From positions 25,753,075-25,817,074 of the forward strand of contig OX246746.1 in assembly GCA_945910005.1 (NCBI GenBank): 64,000 nucleotides of DNA. The letters are read 5' to 3'. Shown here in pieces: positions 27,201 to 39,200 of the stretch (position 1 is the first letter of the stretch; the number at the start of each line of letters is the position of its first letter). Made by a program: the position numbers and the translations under genes. The notes beneath the pieces are model-generated. The model had not been told where the DNA came from, ran no database searches, and saw only the letters and a list, made by a program, of their open reading frames with translations. Source of the stretch: Isoperla grammatica (taxonomy: Eukaryota; Arthropoda; Insecta; Plecoptera; Perlodidae).

Positions 27201-30200
27201 TATTTAGCCGTCACTTTGCATTGGTCGGCCAGCAGATTTTATAGGCACCCGTTCAATATAATAGTCAGACTTACACAAAGGATGCAACAAAATGTCATCT
27301 ACGAATATGAGACGTTAAGCCTCATTAATCAATCATCACGGTATAAGCCATGCTAAATTGAAAAAACTACGAACTAAAACACATAACTATGAACACTACA
27401 CAGTACACACTACACTTACTGCAATTCAATACACAATACATAAATATTGAAATAAAAGTCAACGCAACGAACACTCAACTTCGAATGCCCAGCGTCCACT
27501 TACGCACAATGGGACTATCTGTCAAACAACAGAAAACATTCACGTAGGCTTTCGCGGCCCGGGTCAATCAATAATCGCGGCCCGGGTCAATTGATTAAAA
27601 CTAGGGATGTCAAACGATAAAATTATTATAATCGATAATCGAATTCACTTTCATCTCCATAATCGATTATTAATCGATTTTAATCGTTTTGTTAAATGTC
27701 GGTATAGTAGCAAGTTTCTTCCAAACTTCGGTCTGGTTTCGGTTAGTTTGAATTGCCCGCGCAAGCCACGAGTTCGCAATTCGACTTCTTTTCGACTATC
27801 GATATATATGTTACGTCGCGGAGTATTTTTGTTTTGTTCTGTGCAAGATTTCGACGATAATTTCTGTCCTAGCTAGGCCTGAAGGGCTATAGTTATTCAC
27901 TTCCCGTTTTTTTTTAACCAATAAGTAATTAAGTATGCTGAATATGCGTCGTAATATTATTATTTTCATGTGCAGCGTAATTAAAATTTACGTGATGTGA
28001 ACTAAAAATGAACAAACATAACAACTCGTATTTTTATAGATCGTAGGCGTCGAATGCTGGGTCTAGGGTAGGCGACTAGACACAGCTATTCAAAATATGA
28101 CTGGAAAATGGAAATTCGGCTCAAATTATGACGCAAAGTTATGCTGTTGCTGTTCTTAGGCCTAGGCCTAGGCCCTAGGCTTACTGTAAATGAAACTGAG
28201 CAATAGCGATGCTAGCGCTAGCGCTCGCGCTCGAATAGGCGGCAGATCTTGAGAACTAAATTTTAAAAAAGCGCGAAAATTTAAAATAGATTTTTTTTTC
28301 ATAATCGATTAATCGTTTTTGATTAATAATCGATTTAATCGTAATCGTTGACATCCTTAATTAAAACAGAAAACATGCTTGTCATATTTAGGTTGGCAGG
28401 GAACAGAGCAGTTCTTCTCTTCTTCTCTCCTTCTCTCTCTTGCTGTATCCACCCCCTCCACAGCCCATAAGAATAAGTTTCATTATCATACATTTTGGGC
28501 ACTCCAAGTGAGTCATTCATTGCCAACTGCTTGCATCCTCCCTGGCTGCAGAATGCGGTGCATAGGCGAGTGGGAGGAGCCCTACCGTCCCCTCGCCCCT
28601 CAGCGCCCAGAGCCTAGCCAAGGTCGGTGGTGAACCAACACTGCAGTACAACCAGCACTTCATGCACCGCACAACATACGCATTGTGGGGCGAGCGCTCC
28701 TCTCTGAGTATAGTACAACCAGCACTTCATGCACCGCACAACATACGCATTGTGGGGCGAGCGCTCCTCTCTGAGTATAGTACAACCAGCACTTCATGCA
28801 CCGCACAACATACGCATTGTGGGGCGAGCGCTCCTCTCTGAGTATAGTACAACCAGCACTTCATGCACCGCACAACATACGCATTGTGGGGCGAGCGCTC
28901 CTCTCTGAGTATAGTACAACCAGCACTTCATGCACCGCACAACATACGCATTGTGGGGCGAGCGCTCCTCTCTGAGTATAGTACAACCAGCACTTCATGC
29001 ACCGCGCAATATACGCATTGTGGGGCGAGCGCTCCTCTCTGAGTATAGTACAACCAGCACTTCATGCACCGCGCAATATACGCATTGTGGGGCGAGCGCT
29101 CCTCTCCGAATATAGTACAACCAGCACTTCATGCACCGCGCAATATACGCATTGTGGGGCGAGCGCTCCTCTCTGAGTATAGTACAACCAGCACTTCATG
29201 CACCGTGCAATATACGCATTGTGGGGCGAGCGCTCCTCTCTGAGTATAGTACAACCAGCACTTCATGCACCGCACAACATACGCATTGTGAGGCGAGCGC
29301 TCCTCTCTGAGTATAGTACAACCAGCACTTCATGCACCGCGCAATATACGCATTGTGGGGCGAGCGCTCCTCTCCGAGTATAGTACAACCAGCACTTCAT
29401 GCACCGCGCAATATACGCATTGTGGGGCGAGCGCTCCTCTCTGAGTATAGTACAACCAGCACTTCATGCACCGCGCAATATACGCATTGTGGGGCGAGCG
29501 CTCCTCTCTGAGTATAGTACAACCAGCACTTCATGCACCGCGCAATATACGCATTGTGGGGCGAGCGCTCCTCTCCGAGTATAGTACAACCAGCACTTCA
29601 TGCACCGCGCAATATACGCATTGTGGGGCGAGCGCTCCTCTCCGAGTATAGTACAACCAGCACTTCATGCACCGCGCAATATACGCATTGTGGGGCGAGC
29701 GCTCCTCTCTGAGTATAGTACAACCAGCACTTCATGCACCGCGCAATATACGCATTGTGGGGCGAGCGCTCCTCTCTGAGTATAGTACAACCAGCACTTC
29801 ATGCACCGCGCAATATACGCATTGTAAGGCGAGCGCTCCTCTCTGAGTATAGTACAACCAGCACTTCATGCACCGCGCAATATACGCATTGTGGGGCGAG
29901 TGCTCCTCTCAGAGTATAGTACAACCAGCACTTCATGCACCGCACAACATACGCATTGTGGGGCGAGTGCTCCTCTCTGAGTATAGTACAACCAGCACTT
30001 CATGCACCGCGCAATATACGCATTGTGGGGCGAGCGCTCCTCTCTGAGTATAGTACAACCAGCACTTCATGCACCGCGCAATATACGCATTGTGGGGCGA
30101 GCGCTCCTCTCTGAGTATAGTACAACCAGCACTTCATGCACCGCGCAATATACGCATTGTGGGGCGAGCGCTCCTCTCTGAGTATAGTACAACCAGCACT

Positions 30201-33200
30201 TCATGCACCGCGCAATATACGCATTGTGGGGCGAGCGCTCCTCTCTGAGTATAGTACAACCAGCACTTCATGCACCGCGCAATATACGCATTGTGGGGCG
30301 AGTGCTCCTCTCAGAGTATAGTACAACCAGCACTTCATGCACCGCACAACATACGCATTGTGGGGCGAGCGCTCCTCTCTGAGTATAGTACAACCAGCAC
30401 TTCATGCACCGCGCAATATACGCATTGTGGGGCGAGCGCTCCTCTCTGAGTATAGTACAACCAGCACTTCATGCACCGCGCAATATACGCATTGTGGGGC
30501 GAGCGCTCCTCTCTGAGTATAGTACAACCAGCACTTCATGCACCGCGCAATATACGCATTGTGGGGCGAGCGCTCCTCTCCGAGTATAGTACAACCAGCA
30601 CTTCATGCACCGCGCAATATACGCATTGTGGGGCGAGCGCTCCTCTCCGAGTATAGTACAACCAGCACTTCATGCACCGCGCAATATACGCATTGTGGGG
30701 CGAGCGCTCCTCTCTGAGTATAGTACAACCAGCACTTCATGCACCGCGCAATATACGCATTGTGGGGCGAGCGCTCCTCTCTGAGTATAGTACAACCAGC
30801 ACTTCATGCACCGCACAACATACGCATTGTGGGGCGAGCGCTCCTCTCTGAGTATAGTACAACCAGCACTTCATGCACCGCGCAATATACGCATTGTGGG
30901 GCGAGCGCTCCTCTCTGAGTATAGTACAACCAGCACTTCATGCACCGCGCAATATACGCATTGTGGGGCGAGCGCTCCTCTCCGAGTATAGTACAACCAG
31001 CACTTCATGCACCGCGCAATATACGCATTGTGGGGCGAGCGCTCCTCTCTGAGTATAGTACAACCAGCACTTCATGCACCGCGCAATATACGCATTGTGG
31101 GGCGAGCGCTCCTCTCTGAGTATAGTACAACCAGCACTTCATGCACCGCGCAATATACGCATTGTGGGGCGAGCGCTCCTCACTGAGTATAGTACAACCA
31201 GCACTTCATGCACCGCGCAATATACGCATTGTGGGGCGAGCGCTCCTCTCTGAGTATAGTACAACCAGCACTTCATGCACCGCACAACATACGCATTGTG
31301 GGGCGAGCGCTCCTCTCTGAGTATAGTACAACCAGCACTTCATGCACCGCACAACATACGCATTGTGGGGCGAGCGCTCCTCTCTGAGTATAGTACAACC
31401 AGCACTTCATGCACCGCGCAATATACGCATTGTGGGGCGAGCGCTCCTCTCTGAGTATAGTACAACCAGCACTTCATGCACCACGCAATATACGCATTGT
31501 GGGGCGAGCGCTCCTCTCTGAGTATAGTACAACCAGCACTTCATGCACCGCGCAACATACGCATTGTGGGGCGAGCGCTCCTCTCTGAGTATAGTACAAC
31601 CAGCACTTCATGCACCGCGCAATATACGCATTGTGGGGCGAGCGCTCCTCTCTGAGTATAGTACAACCAGCACTTCATGCACCGCACAACATACGCATTG
31701 TGGGGCGAGCGCTCCTCTCTGAGTATAGTACAACCAGCACTTCATGCACCGCGCAATATACGCATTGTGGGGCGAGCGCTCCTCTCCGAGTATAGTACAA
31801 CCAGCACTTCATGCACCGCGCAATATACGCATTGTGGGGCGAGCGCTCCTCTCTGAGTATAGTACAACCAACACTTCATGCACCGCGCAATATACGCATT
31901 GTGGGGCGAGCGCTCCTCTCTGAGTATAGTACAACCAGCACTTCATGCACCGCACAATATACGCATTGTGGGGCGAGCGCTCCTCTCTGAGTATAGTACA
32001 ACCAACACTTCATGCACCGCGCAATATACGCATTGTGGGGCGAGCGCTCCTCTCCGAGTATAGTACAACCAGCACTTCATGCACCGCACAACATACGCAT
32101 TGTGGGGCGAGCGCTCCTCTCTGAGTATAGTACAACCAGCACTTCATGCACCGCGCAATATACGCATTGTGGGGCGAGCGCTCCTCTCTGAGTATAGTAC
32201 AACCAGCACTTCATGCACCGCGCAATATACGCATTGTGGGGCGAGCGCTCCTCTCTGAGTATAGTACAACCCACACTCCTTGTGACGCGCGATACGTCAG
32301 TCGTTCGACGCTCCTCTCTGAGTATAGTACAACCAGCACTTCATGCACCGCGCAATATACGCATTGTGGGGCGAGCGCTCCTCTCTGAGTATAGTACAAC
32401 CAGCACTTCATGCACCGCGCAATATACGCATTGTGGGGCGAGCGCTCCTCTCTGAGTATAGTACAACCAGCACTTCATGCACCGCGCAATATACGCATTG
32501 TGGGGCGAGCGCTCCTCTCCGAGTATAGTACAACCAGCACTTCATGCACCGCACAACATACGCATTGTGGGGCGAGCGCTCCTCTCTGAGTATAGTACAA
32601 CCAGCACTTCATGCACCGCGCAATATACGCATTGTGGGGCGAGCGCTCCTCTCTGAGTATAGTACAACCAGCACTTCATGCACCGCGCAATATACGCATT
32701 GTGGGGCGAGCGCTCCTCTCTGAGTATAGTACAACCAGCACTTCATGCACCGCGCAATATACGCATTGTGGGGCGAGCGCTTCTCTCTGAGTATAGTACA
32801 ACCAGCACTTCATGCACCGCGCAATATACGCATTGTGGGGCGAGCGCTCCTCTCTGAGTATAGTACAACCAGCACTTCATGCACCGCACAACATACGCAT
32901 TGTGGGGCGAGCGCTCATCTCTGGGTATAGTACAACCAGCACTTCATGCACCGCACAACATACGCATTGTGGGGCGAGCGCTCCTCTCTGAGTATAGTAC
33001 AACCCACACTCCTTGTGACGCGCGATACGTCAGTCGTTCGACGCTCCTCTCTGAGTATAGTACAACCAGCACTTCATGCACCGCGCAATATACGCATTGT
33101 GGGGCGAGCGCTCCTCTCTGAGTATAGTACAACCAGCACTTCATGCACCGCGCAATATACGCATTGTGGGGCGAGCGCTCCTCTCTGAGTATAGTACAAC

Positions 33201-36200
33201 CAGCACTTCATGCACCGCGCAATATACGCATTGTGGGGCGAGCGCTCCTCTCTGAGTATAGTACAACCAGCACTTCATGCACCGCACAACATACGCATTG
33301 TGGGGCGAGCGCTCCTCTCTGAGTATAGTACAACCAGCACTTCATGCACCACGCAATATACGCATTGTGGGGCGAGCGCTCCTCTCTGAGTATAGTACAA
33401 CCAGCACTTCATGCACCGCGCAATATACGCATTGTGGGGCGAGCGCTCCTCTCTGAGTATAGTACAACCAGCACTTCATGCACCGCGCAATATACGCATT
33501 GTGGGGCGAGCGCTCCTCTCTGAGTATAGTACAACCAGCACTTCATGCACCGCGCAATATACGCATTGTGGGGCGAGCGCTCCTCTCTGAGTATAGTACA
33601 ACCAGCACTTCATGCACCGCGCAATATACGCATTGTGGGGCGAGCGCTCCTCTCTGAGTATAGTACAACCAGCACTTCATGCACCGCGCAATATACGCAT
33701 TGTGGGGCGAGCGCTCCTCTCTGAGTATAGTACAACCAGCACTTCATGCACCGCACAACATACGCATTGTGGGGCGAGCGCTCCTCTCTGAGTATAGTAC
33801 AACCAGCACTTCATGCACCGCGCAATATACGCATTGTGGGGCGAGCGCTCCTCTCTGAGTATAGAACAACCAGCACTTCATGCACCGCGCAATATACGCA
33901 TTGTGGGGCGAGCGCTCCTCTCTGAGTATAGTACAACCAGCACTTCATGCACCGCACAACATACGCATTGTGGGGCGAGCGCTCCTCTCTGAGTATAGTA
34001 CAACCAGCACTTCATGCACCGCGCAACATACGCATTGTGGGGCGAGCGCTCCTCTCTGAGTATAGTACAACCAGCACTTCATGCACCGCGCAATATACGC
34101 ATTGTGGGGCGAGCGCTCCTCTCTGAGTATAGTACAACCAGCACTTCATGCACCGCACAACATACGCATTGTGGGGCGAGCGCTCCTCTCTGAGTATAGT
34201 ACAACCAGCACTTCATGCACCGCGCAACATACGCATTGTGGGGCGAGCGCTCCTCTCTGAGTATAGTACAACCAGCACTTCATGCACCGCGCAATATACG
34301 CATTGTGGGGCGAGCGCTCCTCTCTGAGTATAGTACAACCAGCACTTCATGCACCGCGCAATATACGCATTGTGGGGCGAGCGCTCCTCTCTGAGTATAG
34401 TACAACCAGCACTTCATGCACCGCGCAATATACGCATTGTGGGGCGTTGTGGGGCGAGCGCTCCTCTCTGAGTATAGTACAACCAGCACTTCATGCACCG
34501 CACAATATACGCATTGTGGGGCGAGCGCTCCTCTCTGAGTATAGTACAACCAGCACTTCATGCACCGCGCAATATACGCATTGTGGGGCGAGCGCTCCTC
34601 TCTGAGTATAGTACAACCAGCACTTCATGCACCGCGCAATATACGCATTGTGGGGCGAGCGCTCCTCTCTGAGTATAGTACAACCAGCACTTCATGCACC
34701 GCACAACATACGCATTGTGGGGCGAGCGCTCCTCTCTGAGTATAGTACAACCAGCACTTCATGCACCACGCAATATACGCATTGTGGGGCGAGCGCTCCT
34801 CTCTGAGTATAGTACAACCAGCACTTCATGCACCGCGCAATATACGCATTGTGGGGCGAGCGCTCCTCTCTGAGTATAGTACAACCAGCACTTCATGCAC
34901 CGCGCAATATACGCATTGTGGGGCGAGCGCTCCTCTCTGTGTATAGTACAACCAGCACTTCATGCACCGCGCAATATACGCATTGTGGGGCGAGCGCTCC
35001 TCTCCGAGTATAGTACAACCCACACTCCTTGTGACGCGCGATACGTCAGTGGTTCGACGAGTAAAGCAAAACCATGTTCCTATGCATGTTCCAACTAATG
35101 TTGGGGATGTTGTAGCACATTTGACACATTAAAACGTGTACTGCATTGTACAATTCGTAGAAAACGGTGAATTAATAGCGATGTTGCACAAAAGAAATAG
35201 AAAAAGTACCGGTGTTAGTATGTAAGGTAACATTAGGATAAAATAGACATCAGGCTTGAAAATAGTGAGGAGGCACTGCCTCCCCTGCCTCCCCCACAAG
35301 CCGCCACTGCCTCAAATCACCTTCAATCGTTCAAATCAATCGTCTGGTCTCCAATGTGCTAACAGCAAGATTTATACCCAAACTTTCTTCGAAGACTTTT
35401 GTCACTAGTTTGAATTAAACATATTTTTGATGTAACAGATAGGAATTAACAAGGGCCTACTATAAGCATAATACATTTTTATAAAGTCGGTTCCCTAAGA
35501 AACTTATTTAACTGAAGTTCAACTGGTAAGGTTAATGAATTGTGTTGCCATTATTACCTGTTGGTGAAGTGCAGCAAGAGTCTTCTTAAATTGAAGTTCG
35601 TTCACGAGTTGACAGTTGTCGATGACGAAGTTTTTAAGGGCGGGAATGATGGGTGGCGGCCTCGAAAAGTTTTCCGGCGGAATATACGGGTTCTCAAACG
35701 GTTTCGCGTCCGGCACGTAAGAGATCGGTTGGAAATTCTGAGGGGTCTGGACTTGGTTGGCATAGCTATTAGGTCTTGTCACTACCTGATTATCTTGGAG
35801 GACGGGTATACCGAACTGGTTAATTACAGGAGGGCCCAGATATTTGTCGGGGGATGGGGTGGGTAGCAGGCCGGGCTTTGTGCTATCGTGAGCCGAATAG
35901 CTTTGAAAACCTGGGGGATATGAATCATACCTTGGGTACACGTCGGTAGGAATCTGAGGACGAGGAACAGGAAGAGGGGGAGGAGATATCTCCACGCCCA
36001 GCTCCAGTGCCAGACGTTCGTCCAACGACAAACGTTTCGGAGACGGAGGACTCTCTATGGCAGTTGTGTGTCGTCTCCCAACTACCAAATTCTTCTCCAA
36101 CTGCTTCCCTACGACTGGATCAAAGGAAAACACGGTTAGTGAACGTTGGTTTTAAAATCAAAACGCTATTAATAAAAATCTTTACGAAAAAGAAATTACA

Positions 36201-39200
36201 TAGCTAAATTAAATATTTATGCTGACAGCTGGTAGGGCCAAACCACACACATCTTCAGGGTACATTTGACATTTCACACACTTTTGATTAAAAAATACAA
36301 ATGCATGGAGACCTAATGTCTCCAGACAGCCCTAACGGCTGTCTTTAGCTGTAGGCCTAGACTATCTACGCCTAGTATGAAAATATTAACCCATTAAGCC
36401 GGTTAAGGCTTGTGAACAATGTCGCCAAGCCGTGGTAGTCATTTTCCAATAGTAGTACCAATAACACACTCGGCTCATCACAAAAACTTAGGCCTACAGG
36501 TTCCGTAGAAAATAATCTAACAAATACAATCAAAGCATCCATGTTACAGTTTAACTAGAAATTTGGCAAATAAAATAGATAATCTAGCCCTGCATCGTTA
36601 TTTATTAGCCACAATATGGACTACATATTCCTTGCCAGATTGATGTTATTTTTGTACAGAATTTACAACTCATTCCACACAATTTGGAATTTTACATTTT
36701 AATCATTTACATCATGAATCCAGGTAACAAGTAGACCTGTGACGAGTTGTAGTGAAGAACAAACCTGTTGGAATAGGATGTTGAGAAGTGGCCGGCACCA
36801 GCTCAGAGTCGATGACTGTTGAATCTGGTAGCGAGGGGAGGTGTAGGGTTGGCTCCTCCGAGTGTGGTTTCGACCCTGCCTGGGCCACTGGCAAGGGAAT
36901 TGTTCCCAGGTGTCCACTGTCACCTGGACTATTATCACGCAATCCCGTACTCCTATCACCATCACTATGTCTAGAAAAGAAGAACAGAGAGGATGAATTG
37001 TTGCTCCTGAGCTACCAATGAAATCAGAAACAAGCTCATATAGCTTAATGGATTTATTATACATTGAAACTATCAATGTAATTATGCCATATGCCTACAT
37101 TGTACTAATATCACAAGCATAAATCAAGAACTGAAAGTAAGGTTGTTAAATAAATTGATGAATGGATGCTTGAAATTTGATTTTTAGACCTGCTTGACAA
37201 TTTACCAAGTAGTCAAGAACCTGAAGACATATAAATCAAAACAAAACGTACTCAATACGCCTAATCACGAAGCCTTAAAGGCAATGGTGTGAATTTGTAC
37301 CCTAGTAGTAATTAGTAGGCATACCTTCGGTCATCCTGGCTCGTGTCTATGCTTCTCCATCGCTTCTCATCTTTCCTCGGACTCCTACGCCTCTCTGCTC
37401 TGTCGATGCTTCGACGGCGTTCCTCTTGAGCTGGGCTTCTACTCTCTCTGGCCGGACTCTTCCGTCTCTCTCCACTCGGACGGCGGATAGACCTGTCCGA
37501 GCTTCGACGGCGTTCGTCTTGAGCAGGGCTTCTACTCTCTCTGGCCGGACTCTTCCGTCTCTCTCCACTCGGACGGCGGATAGACCTGTCCGAGCTACGA
37601 CGGCGTTCGTCTTGAGCGGGGCTTCGATCTCGGACTGGACTTTTCCGCCTCTCTCCGCTCGTACGGCGGCTAGACCTCTCCGAGCTACGACGCCGTTCGT
37701 CCCGAATTGGACTTCTTCTATACTTATCGGGGCTTCTGGATTTCTCGTCTCTGGCGGGACTTCTTTGTCTTTTATCTCTTCTGCTACCTTCGTCTCTACT
37801 GGAATTTCTTCTTCGGTCATCTTTTCTTCTGTTTTCATGTCTATCTCTCTCTCGATCCTTCCTGGGATCCCTGTCAGACCGACCTCTGTCCCTCGACCTT
37901 GAATCGCCCCTATCCCTGTCTCGATCCCTATCCCTATCCCTACCCCTCGAGTCATCTCTACTCCTTGAATCTTCTCTTGACCGACTTTCCCTTTTCTTGG
38001 TATCGATTTTTTCATTAATTTGTCCACTTTTAGATTCTTCCTCAACCTTAATATGAACTTTCTCCCCTAATAACATATGTGGTTCTACAGCATGGAATAA
38101 GGGAAGTATTTCTGTCTGACTATTTCCACCGTTTTCAGAATCATTTGATGGAGTTGTCGTAGATATCTCTTTGGTGAAGGGAATGTCACTCCTTGATGTT
38201 TGTAAACCTGCTGAATTGATATTTATGTCGTCGGTTGCTTTATTGTTTACAGCCAGCACGCCGACAGATTCCGATGGACCTGACTGACTCCACCTACTAA
38301 CACTCGTGGTTTTAATCAATGGATCGTTTGGGCAAGACCAACCACCAACAGTGGTTTTAACCGATGGATCGTTGACTTGAGTCCACCCACCAACACTCGT
38401 GGGCTCAACTGATGGGTTATTTATTTCAGTCCACCCACCAGCACTAGCAGTCTCTACTAATGGCTCATTTAGTTGAGTCCATCCCCCAACATCAGCAGTC
38501 TCAATTGACGGATCGTTTAGTTGAGTCCACCCACCAATACTAGTAACAGGGTCTACTGATGGCTTATTTAGTTCAGTCCATCCACCAGCGTCAGGAATAT
38601 CAACAGATGGATTCACTGGTTCACTCCACCTTGAAAACCGCTTGCGAACACGGGGCTTCGGTTTAAAGCCGAGAACCGATTTTGCGTCGCCAAACATATC
38701 GATAGAAAGTCTCTCGATCGGCATCCCGGGCTCAGTTTGTAAAGCTTCGTCGTGAGGAAGTTGGTCTTTGGTATCGTGGGGTAAAAACGCGTCGGCGAGC
38801 TTTGGTCCCAAGCTGGTAAGAGGAAAAGTAGAATTAATTTCGGTTCCCTTTAATCCTTTGGAGACTTGAAGGGCCACTGCTGGGGGAAGCAACTTGACAG
38901 TGATGAGATGTCGAGGCGCCTTTCCCGAGCTCAGAGATGGAAGATGTTCTGATGCCGGTCTACCAGCATCTCCCAACTCTTTTCCAATTTTTCCCAAGAG
39001 TTTCTTTGGCTGTACAATGCTTTTTGATACCTCCCTTGACAGCAAAATGTTCTCTCGAGGTGAAACCTTCTCCAAGTCGATTTGAGAGGGTGGCAGTGGA
39101 ATGTTGTCTAGCAGTAAAACTGACTCGTTCTTCCTTGATAATTTTGTGCCCTCCGAAACTATAGTGGGGATCTGACATCCAACAACCGGTTCTAGCTTAG

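Larger units (their letters stand above)
26940..35309. mobile_element. Giant hAT-ended element carrying a satellite array
   Basis: The left end CAGTGGCGGCTTGTGG (26940) is mirrored by CCACAAGCCGCCACTG (to 35309). This is a terminal sequence widely seen in animal hAT elements. The flanks CCTCAAGT (26932-26939) and CCTCAAAT (35310-35317) form a 7/8 target duplication. No transposase remains. Of its 8,370 bp, about 6.4 kb is the 67-bp array and 758 bp is a nested MITE. The simplest reading is a non-autonomous hAT element whose interior minisatellite expanded after or before insertion. Confidence 0.75.
25463..35557 (-). other. Host gene intron 4 (10.1 kb, satellite-bearing)
   Basis: The intron runs from the donor at 35557-35556 to the acceptor at 25464-25463. 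It contains a 328-bp tandem duplication (25947-26602) and the 8.4-kb hAT-ended element with the 67-bp satellite (26940-35309). The stretch 25500-25946 shows nothing recognisable. The transcript must cross about 95 satellite copies to be spliced. Confidence 0.75.

Noticed and set aside
28930..35098. Dozens of 61-107-codon frames on both strands in the 67-bp array, and the idea of a CRISPR array
   Set aside because: They are identical repeat translations. The units are contiguous without distinct spacers, so this is a satellite and not a CRISPR.
36699..37076. 125-codon minus-strand frame as the coding frame of exon 3
   Set aside because: Its phase does not fit exons 2 and 4; the frame at 36970-36765 does.
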